Below, piece after piece: positions 10,231-21,907 of a DNA stretch of 44,233 nucleotides (the first letter of the stretch is position 1; every line of letters begins with the position of its first letter). The DNA lies in NCBI GenBank assembly GCA_054661495.1, contig BAAFSQ010000069.1:1-44233 (forward strand). The letters run 5' to 3'. Below the pieces are notes generated by a model. It saw only the letters and a list, made by a program, of their open reading frames with translations, did not search any database and was not told where the DNA came from. Source of the DNA: Zygophlyctis sp. KS116. Lineage: Eukaryota; Chytridiomycota. The position numbers were made by a program, and so were the translations under genes.

Positions 10231-10857
10231 ATGTTTCGTTTGCTGACGAGAACCAAAACAACAACCAAAACAACAATTAAAACAACCAATGGCTTTGATC
10301 TCACAAAAGTACAACATCAATTGGTGAATGCACAAGATTTCATTGCAGGAAAACTAAAGGATCTCAAACCAGAATCATTGCCAGGTGGATTTTCAATTGA
10401 AAATGTTCAAGTCAAGATTGACAAAAAAACGGCTCTTTTAAAAGAATTGGCTGAAGTCTCTCAAAGAAATAATTCACATTGGATGATTATGGTAACGTAA
10501 GTATTTTAGAAAATAAATTCTAGAGAAGAGAATTGGATAAATCAGATTATAAAATCTCTAAAATCTACTTATCCTCAATTGTCTCCCTCCAAAAAGGACT
10601 CTAATACAATCACTATTCCGATTCCTAAAATTACAAGAAAAAAGACTGATATTTTACAAGATTGTAAAGATACAGTTGAAAATAGTAAATTAACTATAAG
10701 GAATATCAGGGCTTCTGCTAGAGCTGATCTTAAAAAAAGTGGTTTATCAAAAGATGAAATATTTGATCTTGACAAGGAAATTGAAGAGTTGGTCAAGAAA
10801 TCACTAGGAAAAGTAGATCAGTTATTTACAGTAAAGAAACAAGAACTACAAAAGTAA
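10231..10857 (+). CDS. RRF1: Mitochondrial ribosome-recycling factor
   Basis: Two exons (10231-10496 and 10524-10857, intron 27 nt) give 199 aa. The basic, Thr-rich N-terminus (MFRLLTRTKTTTKTT) looks like a mitochondrial presequence. The C-terminal half carries the RRF signature: TIRNIRASARADLKK, then GLSKDEIFDLDKEIEEL. RRF splits post-termination ribosomes; an organellar location fits the presequence. An alternative donor 5 nt upstream (10492) leads to a stop, so the later donor was chosen. Its stop lies 26 bp from the stop of the convergent RUVBL2 gene. Confidence 0.9.
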
Positions 10858-10883
10858 TTGAGGCTAAAATAGATTTATTTGAA

Positions 10884-12320
<1,437 letters not shown>

Positions 12321-12504
12321 CTAATTTGGGAATTTTAATAACCTAGGACTTTGAACTAGATCTATGATTGTCTATAGCCTTTTATTAAATTACTTTTCTA
12401 GAAACATAAATATATTTCTTTTTGACATATAATTTGATTATTTTAGTAATATCTTTTCAATAAAGACAAGAGACCACCCAAGATGGGAAGTTGGGGAATC
12501 TAGG

Positions 12505-14059
12505 TTAATTTGCAAGTTTAATCTCCACAATATCTGGATCTTCACCAAAAATGCATTCTACAGCTGAATAATCATCCACTTTGAAAAATACAGAAATCCT
12601 ATTTGGATGTCTGGAAAAATTGGTAGGCCGCCCAGAAGTACTTTTACGGAAGTCAACAATTGCATAGTCAGCAGCTTCAAGCGCAACATATTTTCCATGA
12701 GGAGGCTCAAATCTACTGATATGTTCCCCAACACCATCTCCATTAACAAGTAATTCGATGCCCCACTGCAATTCACCATTCAAATAAAAGTCTATTTCCC
12801 CATTTACTGCCTGATCACTATTTTCAGAATTAATGTTTCCGCTCTGAAAGAAAAAGCTGCATTATAGTCTTTTCTGAAGGGTTTACGTCTTTTTCCAAAT
12901 TGTCATTTAGAAAGTCCACAGATCTTCGCAACGCACCAATGAGTCCACAACTTTCCTCTGCTATGAGGGTTTTTAATGTGTCAAATTGCATTTTCTGAGG
13001 CAAACCAATTACTGGTGATTCCAGAAACTTTAAAGATTCATTGTAAGAAAGCAAAAAGTCTTTTCTCTCCAGTTTTGGAAGTTCTTCCATTTCAGCGGGA
13101 CTTGGCGATTTTCCTCCAATCAGAAGATGTGTAGATACAATGACAAATTTCATATTTTCTGGTAGCCATTTCGGAGACACCTTTATCAAATCTTCCCAAA
13201 ACCCGATGTTATCATACTTTTCTTGAGCGTCATCAATCAAAACAATAGTATCATTATGTCTAATTTCGTCCTTCACTGTCTTTTTTTTCAGATCAATTCC
13301 ATTTGCCATAAACAATTCATTACAAGATGTTCCATAAATTTTAAAAGAAATATAGATAATATGTTTATCTGGATAAGATTGCTCATATAATGATAATAAT
13401 GATGTTTTTCCAGAACCAGCAGGAGAGGTCAATCTAACAAACCGATTTCGATCAATCCGTGTCGCCAACTTTAAAACCAACTCAGGTCTTTTCATATGCT
13501 CTGTGCTAATGTCGATACTATTTAATTGAATGTTTGTAGATTTATGCTTCTTGGACATATCGATGAAACTGACAATAAGAGCATCCTTTTTTGACTTTCC
13601 AAGACCATCCACAGGTGAATCTTCCTCGAGCGGCTCTTCCTGTTTGTAAGATTTAAAATCATTTACCTTTTCTTCATTAGAATTTCTCTTATCAAATGAT
13701 TGCTTGTTCTGAAAGACCAAGAGATCAGAAGGACTTATTCCTTTGAGATGGCTGTCAGAGTAATTGACTTTGACAGCATCTCTAAACTGGTCAATATCAG
13801 AACCAATGGGAACTGAGACCTTGGTAGCAGTCGTTCCCTTGTATGGCTTTCCAGTCCCATGGTCATAGAGATGAAACCAAATGCGAGCATTGGAAGTCCA
13901 GATTTGTCTGTAAAAGTCCAATTTCCCCACTTTCAGCCCAAGAGATTGTCCGCTAAAGTTTTTAGAAATACAATGCAATCCTTTACTAAGAGGCCTGACA
14001 TTTATAACCAATGCAAGAGTATTTGGCAGTCTAAAACTATAACTACTGACCAAGATCAT
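12505..14059 (-). CDS. Crinkler-type effector with header and P-loop domain
   Basis: Two exons (12887-14059 and 12505-12843) give 503 aa. A ubiquitin-like Crinkler header variant spans residues 60-120 (IWFHLYDHGTGKPYKG, then DIDQFRDAV and SPSDLLVFQNK). A charged linker follows, then a P-loop domain: Walker A SPAGSGKTS at 212-220 and Walker B-like IVLIDDAQE near 268. The last ~110 residues (ALEAADYAIVDFRK through GEDPDIVEIKLAN) match the terminal part seen in this family. The single intron is 43 nt, longer than almost all others here, with ACTATAA branch-like and pyrimidine-rich acceptor sequences. Family role (known): intercellular effectors or conflict proteins. No clear nuclease motif is visible. 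No signal peptide is evident. Confidence 0.7.
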
Positions 14060-14299
14060 TTCAACGCCAAAATTCGCGATTTCGGATCTGCGTCAAGATT
14101 AGATCATTGCTTTGTTTATTAATAAATACGATTTATATTCTCTGCAAAAAGAACAAATTTAAGCATTAGCATTAGATAGTCTTAAAGTTTAGCGTCAAGA
14201 AGAGAGTGTTATGAGGAGAGTGAGACAGAGAGTCTGGGTTTAATTCAGCATAAACCAAAGGCCTAAACTTGTAATTTGATCTGAATTCCTTTGATTTTT

Positions 14300-17200
14300 A
14301 TGTCTAGAGAAGCATCATTACTGGCAATATTAACTTCAGGAAAGCCCGCCGTCACACATGGACCAGAGGCAAGAGGGAATAGACTGGGTCCGGGCCCAAT
14401 CAAAATAACTCCGAGCGCCACATCAGGTTTGGTCTCTTCTGGATCGTTTGAAAGTCAGCAAATTACAATAATTTCTTCTAAATGCGAATATAAAATAGGA
14501 CGGACGATTCAGGTCTCAAAAGATATTTTGGTCTATGGTATGAGAGGAGGGAAATTGAGAGTAATTGGATTAGCAAACGGTGAAACAGTGCTTTTACGGG
14601 AACATACTCAAACGCTATTGGATCTCAGTCTGGTGAATAACTTTTTGGCTACGACAAGTTTAGATGATACTTTTAGAGTTTGGAGAATTGATACGGTAGA
14701 TTCTACAATTTCTACAAATTTGCTGCTCACGATTCATGGTTATAAGACATCAAATGAGGTTGAAGCAACTTTTGGTTATTTAAACTGGCATCCAGTTCTG
14801 GAAAATGTGATTGCAATCACTACGTCTTTAAAGCAAGTCTGGATTTTTGACTTGAATGAAATTTGGAAAGATGAGCCACAAGGGAAATTATTGGATTTAT
14901 CTGATTATCTATTGCAGGATATTGTTGGATTGAAGCGTATTGAACTTACAGAAGTAGGTTTAGTAATTTTATGTTTAGAATTTATCTCTGGTTTCTTGGT
15001 CTCCAGATGGAACAGTACTTTCTGTTGCGGGGACATCAGGACATGTTTATTCTTATAATTCATGTGATTCCTATAAATTACTATCAAAATGTGCACCTTT
15101 TGGAGGTCAGTGGGTATTATTTTTTTAATCTTAAAAAAGGCGGTAGATTCATTGTTATTTGTTGATAGTTCTACAGCTATTCTTGGCTCGGATATGAATG
15201 TCTCTATTGTTTTGATGAATTTAGCAACAGGAACTAAATATCATCATTTAAGTTTTGATAATCCTGGGACTGAAAAGGTTTTATTCAATGTTCCTGCGTT
15301 ACATTTGGATTCCCAGACGCTGATACTAGGTTCAAGTATTTGTCCTTCGCTTTATAGTTTTCACTATAATATTCCAGCTGTTAAGAGCGATTTTGTGAAT
15401 ATGTCAAGTGCAGATATTTTTGAGTCAAAGGCAAACGTTTATTTGAATGATTCGCTTCGTTTTGGTACCGTTTTTTGAAAAATGGCTAATATTTTAGATT
15501 TTGGAATTCAATTTCCAGTTTCAGATGAAGTTTTAAGTCTTACAGCTGTTACAGACACAGAATCCTCATTGACAAGGAAAACCTCTGTATACTGTTTCCA
15601 GACATCAAATATTCAGAGGATGACGTTTGAGTCTAAAATTTCTAATCCCACTGATAGAGCATCATTGCCCTTGTATGAAATTCCATTGATTTCCAATACG
15701 GGAAACATTGTACCCGTAGAATCAACGGTAGCTTCTGAAAACGTGGTAGTGAATGAAAAAAGTTCTGTACCGCCCAATGGTTTCAAAATTTTGAAAAGAG
15801 ATCCCGCTTCCAATAAGCCGAAAATGGGTACTCCTACGGTGATAACAGATGTTCCAGCTGCTACCTCACTTAGATCCGGAGTAGATGTTTTGAATATGCT
15901 TGTTCAGAATTCAGCAGAAATTGGTGATTCAAATGAATCCTTCACTACTTATAGTACTCCTTTAACTTCTGTTGCTCCATTAGCTTCTGAAGATGTTTCC
16001 AAGACTGAAAAACCAAAGAAAATGAAAAAAGAAAATGTTGCCAAAATTAAAACGAATGTAGTGGAGTCTTCTAATGAAACCAGTGAAAAGAAGGGGGAAA
16101 TTTCAAAAACTGCAGATAAAAGCATGATTGCCATTACACTTGCGTTGAAAGAGATGGAATTGCGGCTAACTAAAAAGATTGAAGAAGAGTCTGCAGCACG
16201 AAAGATTTCCAAGGATCTTCATCAGATCTTATCTACAAGTGTACAGGAAAATCTTGCCAATATCTTCCCAATTGAGTTTAAAACGGTAGTTGCCTCTTCA
16301 TTAGCAGAAATTATGGATAAGGAGATGAAAAATGTACAATTTTTAAGAGTAATTTATAGGTGACCAAAAAAATGACATCAGACATTCATAAAGAGCTATC
16401 TCAAAAAAGCTTTGTATCATCACTTTCATCTAACATTTCCTCTACACTTGTACCTGCTTTTGAAAAATCTGTGCGTGATTCATTCCACGACTCATTGATT
16501 CCTAAAATAGAAAAGGGCGTATCTGCAATGCTGGCTCAAATCCATGAAGTTCTAGATCAAGGTATCCGTGAGTTACTTCGATCTCAGAGCACTTCCTTTG
16601 AGAAATCTCAGCAGCCTATTTTAGAAAAATTGCAGTCAGATATAGATTCTATCGGCTCTTCTTTAAAGCAGTCATTATCTGCTTCTACTTTGGAAGGATT
16701 CTTTAGTCCTGGAGGTGTTTTCCAGTCGAATTTAACCTCGACATTGTCAAAAGAAATTAAAAAAGCTCTTTCAAGTCCTCCCCGACAAGACTCTATTAGC
16801 CGTCAAATATCTACGCATTCTATAATGTCTCCATTTGATACCAAGGAAATTGATCTCAAGGCAGAAATAGATCGAGATGTAGAAAATGGTGCATATGAAA
16901 AGGCTTTTACTACAGCTTTAGGATCTACTGATTTATCAAATGTACTTGTAAGATTTTATTATAATAATTACAGTATTTGTGTCAGTCTGTTGACCCGAAG
17001 GTTATATTTAAGGGAAGTAAAGTAATGGTATCTCAAGCTAGTAAGACCTTCAATTTCTAATTTTAGTAATTTTATCTCTGATGCACCAAATTTCTTTAGA
17101 TCTAGTTAAAAACACTGGACTTAAACTCTCTTGGCTCCAAGAATGTGCGATTAATCTTGTTCGCAGTGATCCTATAATTAGCGAACATGTCCCAAAGATT

Positions 17201-17308
17201 CTTGGAACCGTTCATAAAAGACTTCAAGATTTTCTAAACAGATTGGATGATCCTAATGCACCACATTTTAGAACAGCGAAAATGTTGCTCCTGATGACGT
17301 TTGCATAA
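14300..17308 (+). CDS. EDC4: Enhancer of mRNA decapping 4 (Ge-1) homologue
   Basis: Seven exons give 948 aa: 14300-14953, 14979-15113, 15140-15464, 15498-16333, 16360-16947, 16974-17040, 17067-17308; introns 25, 26, 33, 26, 26 and 26 nt. The N-terminal third is a WD40 domain (ILVYGMRGGKLRVIGLANGE, DTFRVWRID, VSWSPDGTVLSVAG). A Ser/Thr/Lys-rich linker and long helical coiled coil follow. The C-terminal Ge1 domain is diagnostic: DVENGAYEKAFTTALGSTDL, CQSVDPKVIF, then LSLMHQISLDLVKNTGLKLSW. EDC4 scaffolds DCP1-DCP2 with XRN1 in P-bodies. The ATG at 14300 is the first in frame. The stop is followed one base later by the next gene's ATG. Confidence 0.9.
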
Positions 17309-17309
17309 A

Positions 17310-19323
17310 ATGTTTTGGAAAATTCCGCTTGATGAGATAAAGTATTCTATGGATATGCTTATTTTAGGACAATTGAAATATTGCTCAAGGGGCATTTGGC
17401 GAATGATGTTTTTGTTGATTTTGTTTCCACTTTGAGTGTGCTGACTGATGCATTGAAGACTCCAATGAATTTTGAGTAATCGAAGGCCGATTATTCTAAA
17501 ACATAGATATTTCATAAATCAAAAGATGCATTTCATACTGTTAAACATTCTAACTCTACGGCCTGAATTGCAACTGATCTTGCTGGAATTCTTTAGTCTT
17601 GAATGGGAATTCAACTCTAGCGCATTCATCAAAGACGATTTCTTGAATAACTTGCTTCAGGTAAAATGGAACTTGAAATCAGAAGATATTTCATACACTT
17701 TTCTCTCATTACTCAAACGTATCTCTGTTGGACTCACTCCAGATATCCTGCTTATATTGTTTGATCCGGACTCGCCTGATTTTCCAATTTATAGCACTGC
17801 ATTAAAGTTTTGGAAGCACCCAGATCCACTCAACAGAACTAGTTGCTATACAATACTCTTAAATATTTTCAAGTTTGCAGATAATGAGCTTTTGGAATTC
17901 TTGCTGGACAAGAAGGCTGCAACAAAGCATTTTATTAAAGGACTTACAAAGAAAGTTAAAAGTATTTCCTATTCAAATCTGGAAGATATCGATGGGATTT
18001 TGTATTTCTTAAAGGAACTATTATTGTTGAAAAAACAAGATTTATCGGATTCTGTTCGAGAATTGTTATTCAATACAATCATTGATAAAATATTTGTTGA
18101 TGGATTTAAAAATAATGGTGAAGAGGAAGTCGCTTGGTCACTGATTATAATTGGGAAACTAATTGATATTTTGGAAGATCAAGTTGTTACTATTGGGATT
18201 TGTAATCGTTTATTTGGAAATTATGAATTATCTGTAGTCACGGATTCCAAATTGAATTTCTCAAAAAAATGGATAGATTTTCTAAAAAGGTCTCAAGGTT
18301 TTAATGTCTTAATCTCATATTCCTATGTTTTACATCTAGTTTGGTTGCATGGGTCTATTTTAGAATCTGTAAATTTAGAATCTTTTAGAGAATATCTTCA
18401 CATTTTTATTCAAAGAGCATTTAGGGATAGTTATACTCCAACAATTGTGCTTTTGGTTTGTTTCAATATGTCAATTGCCATTCAGGATTTTACGGCCGTC
18501 ACAGTAACTAGAAATTTATAATTCATAGAAAATCATTCAAGATAATAATGAAGCTGTAAAATTCATGATTGAAAGGGATGTTGTCAAGATGATGAGTTTA
18601 CAAAGACTCTTCATCAATTCATACCGTCAATCAAAGAATTTTACAGCTTCAGCATTATTTGGCTCAAATAAAATTTGGATGAATACGAATTCTGAACCAT
18701 CAAGTGATCAGTTGGATATAATGATTTTTGAAAGATGGCTAGTTTCAAACCAACTTTTATCTCCAAATTCTTTTGAAGCACTCGAGGCAATAATGGATCA
18801 AACTTTTGAAGGAGACTCGATAGATTTTCGTATTTGAATATTTTATAATATCTGTAGGAAAGAAAAATGTCTGTCCTTGTCTAGTAGAGCTTTCAGGAGG
18901 CTACGCAAATACTTATTTCGTATTTGATAATGATGACTTTATATTAGCGGATGCAGAGTAAATATTAAATATCTGAAATTATAGCCCTTTTCAGCTTGGG
19001 AAGGCTGTTATTAGAAAAAGAATCCCCTGGACGTCGACCGAGGTATTTTATTATTATTGAAGAATGGTTAGCTGACAGAAATTACGGATGAACCTTCATT
19101 CAAAATATCAAAAATATCTGTTGAGTATTCAACGGTCCAGGCATATTTACGAACTTTTGAATGTTTTAAACGTGATCAAAACTGTGTATGGCGAGCAAAA
19201 GTCACTCTGGCTAAATCATCTACATCTGTAGAACTGCAAAACAAAATTGTTCAAGCTCAAAAAGACGGATTTGATTTGATGAAATCAAAATTATTGTTAT
19301 TTTTTAAGCTTATAGATCTATGA
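17310..19323 (+). CDS. CLEC16A: CLEC16A/Ema homologue (FPL domain)
   Basis: Seven exons give 615 aa: 17310-17341, 17368-17475, 17507-18503, 18529-18829, 18858-18957, 18985-19042, 19072-19323; introns 26, 31, 25, 28, 27 and 29 nt. The start MFWKIPLDEIKTIEILLKGH matches the N-terminus of the FPL family; ALKFWKHPDPLNRTSC is the family's best landmark. The last three exons encode a PH-like terminal part (FVFDNDDFILADPFQLGKAV). CLEC16A/Ema acts in endosome-lysosome traffic, autophagy and mitophagy. Its ATG begins one base after the EDC4 stop, and its TGA overlaps the ERB1 stop on the other strand. A start further downstream is possible but would lose conserved sequence. Confidence 0.85.
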
Positions 19324-21697
19324 AAACAACTTAATTTCAGAATCTGCACCACAAGTAAATATCCATGGTTGAATAGGATGAAATTCATATGCCAATGCAC
19401 CTTAAATTAAAACACTGAAATTATTACCTAAATTATCTTCCATACGATGTGCTTGCAAGGATTTAACAGGAACAAGCAAAGGATTTCGCTCAAGATCGCT
19501 GTAGACCATACCGTGGAATAAGTTGACACTTCCATCGTCGCTGGAGGAAGCAAAAAGAGGATATCTTTTATGGAATGCCACATCACGAATAGCCATTTTA
19601 TGATATCTATTAAATAAGTTAGTCAAAGTTACCGTAGTGTTTTGTATGGCTTAGTCGATAAATCAGTATCAAACCAGCAAAGGCGTTTATCATAGCTTCC
19701 AATGATTATATTGTCCCCTATCAATTAAACATACGTTGACAATTACCACCAGGATGAATATCAATAGAAGAAATCCATTTTACTCCAGATTGTAGCTTTT
19801 TAATCATCTCTTGCTTCATTAAATTATAGATTCGAACACTTTGTTGGGTGGCAACAAAGAATAATGGTTTGTTTGGATGGAATAAAACTCGCTGAATCAA
19901 ACCCTTCAGCTTATTGAAAGGAGCTTGAGACTTGCCTTTCGACAACTGATGAACCAATGCAGCAGCGCCTGTACCTAAAAATATTATACAAGAAATAAAA
20001 ATTTACCTTCTGTACAAACAGATGCAAAATAATCCCCTTTCCTGTGCCAACAAAGATAGGAAGGCGACTATAAATTATTAGAATTTTAAAAAAAGCCTCA
20101 GAATGAATTATTTTCCGCATTGAATAACTAAAATAGTGATTCTGAGCATTGCAGAATTCAAAAAGCATCACTGGCAAAAAATCACTTACCTGTTTCAATT
20201 CTACCTTGAGCAAGTGTCCATTTGATTTTTCAATTGCAGATGGTTTAAGCCAAGTGCAACTCTTACTAGATGCCAATTCTATGATTTTTAGCTTGATATA
20301 TCATACCTGAAGTCCACAAACTATCAATAAAAGCGCTCGTTGAATTTTTTACTGACTCATTACAAACTTCAGTTGCCATAATGTGTATATAGTTTCCACT
20401 GTATTTAAAACAATAAGACATTACCTCGCGACAGCCAAAACTGAAATATTCTTGTTTGGATTCCAAGCAACAAAGTTGACAGAATCTTCAAAAGTCCATT
20501 TTTTCACACAATATCCTGTACTAACTTCCCAAATTCTCAGGGACTTGTCTTCTGATGCAGAAGCCAACCATAATCCAGTAGGATCTACTGAGATGCTACG
20601 GACTCTGCCAGTGTGCCCCTTATAGACGATTGCCAATGAAGATGGGAAAGGTTGCAAATCTTTTGGGCTGGGTAATTTCGGAATCAAAGATTCTGGATCA
20701 ATATTGATCTATTTTTTTAAAATAATTGAAACAAACCTTATTCTTTTTCATTCTTGGGCATAAATAAAGATCCAAGCATCTTTGGAACCTCTCTTGTATA
20801 AATTGATCATACCCAGACACAGATCGTAAATTTGGAAACCTATGATTAACCACTTTAAAAGCATACTTTTTAGGAATAAAGTTAAATGGCCTATCTTGAG
20901 GATCTAAATCTTTCCATTCTTGTAACTCTTCAGGATTTAAAAGATATTCTGCTGGAGGATTATAAGACTCATTGTGATCTAAAATCTTAGCAGGATAATA
21001 AGTCATACCAGGAAGAGGTAATTTAGGAGCCGGAATATGCATTGGATGCTCTTTAATTTCTTCATCATTTTCATTCCATATTGCGAAATTTCTCTCCTTT
21101 TCCAATACTGGTGCCATTGTTATCCAACCCTTCTTTATTGCACCCGCAATCTTCATAATTTTCTTTGCCTCCATTTTTGAAGGAATAAATCTGGATTTTG
21201 GTTCCGTTACATTAATTAATGGATGGATTTCAACTTTGCTAGTAAACCATTCAACAGTTGGCTAATTGTAAGATAAAATATTAAATTACCTGATAAGGAT
21301 CAAAGTCTGCATCGGGAAATTCATTCTTCATTATCCGCTTCATAATTTCTGCCTGCTCTTTAGTTAATGCAACATTTTTCTTTTCGACATCATCAAAAAC
21401 TGTTCTTTGAGATTCAGGATCATCCATTGAAGCCAAAAACTCTTCCAGCTCATCGCCCTTAGCAGGCTTCAGAATTCGTTTCCCATCTACATCATACCCA
21501 ATGTGAGGATAATCTTTGTACCATTCAAGTGGCACATTCCCTACAGTATTGATCACAGATTCATCAGAAGAGTCTGATGCATAATCCGGCTCAATCATTG
21601 GAAGATCTTTTCTTCTGTAAACTTTAATATGATCATCGGTGATGTCAAATGATGGATCTGTCTCTGCATTGAAGTTTGGAGCAAGTGTCGGTGGCAT
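19318..21697 (-). CDS. ERB1: Ribosome biogenesis protein ERB1/BOP1
   Basis: Ten exons give 677 aa: 21290-21697, 20737-21261, 20425-20708, 20307-20398, 20190-20278, 20007-20067, 19747-19974, 19633-19717, 19428-19606, 19318-19400. Introns are 28, 28, 26, 28, 122, 32, 29, 26 and 27 nt. The BOP1 N-terminal domain ([18 protein letters not shown]) is followed by WD40 repeats ([75 protein letters not shown] at the end). ERB1 acts with NOP7 and YTM1 (the PeBoW complex) in 27S pre-rRNA processing in the nucleolus. The 122-nt intron is far longer than the rest and holds a snoRNA candidate. Its stop codon overlaps the stop of the convergent gene. Confidence 0.95.
20095..20175 (-). ncRNA. Box C/D snoRNA candidate in ERB1 intron, 5.8S guide
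   Basis: Inside the only long ERB1 intron (20068-20189). Reading the minus strand: a GCC/GGC terminal stem (20173-20175 with 20095-20097), box C GTGATGC (20165-20171, one mismatch to RTGATGA) and perfect box D CTGA (20098-20101). An internal D'-like CTCA (20143-20146) is preceded by GAATTCTGCAAT (20148-20159). This 12-mer is exactly complementary to the conserved 5.8S rRNA stretch ATTGCAGAATTC. The fifth base upstream of D' pairs with the G equivalent to human 5.8S Gm75, the SNORD96 target. About 81 nt, a typical size. Host-gene placement in a ribosome-biogenesis gene is also typical. Confidence 0.72.
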
Positions 21698-21907
21698 TTT
21701 TTTCTAACTAAGCAAATTTTGCCGCAAAGAGCAAAAAGACCTTGAACTCACTTGCTAATCAGTGCCTAAAGATTAAATAATAATTCTAAATCTAAATCTA
21801 AATCTAGATCAAAAATCAGCAATGAATCACTGATCAGACAAGATCACTCTGCGCGAAAGAAATCTCCGTTATTTTGTTTTAATATTACACTTGTCCAATA
21901 GCCAAAA

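Noticed and set aside
19621-20466. Minus-strand frame reading through the long ERB1 intron
   Set aside because: The open frame between 20068 and 20189 has no ERB1 similarity; exons on both sides join as [20 protein letters not shown], matching the family.
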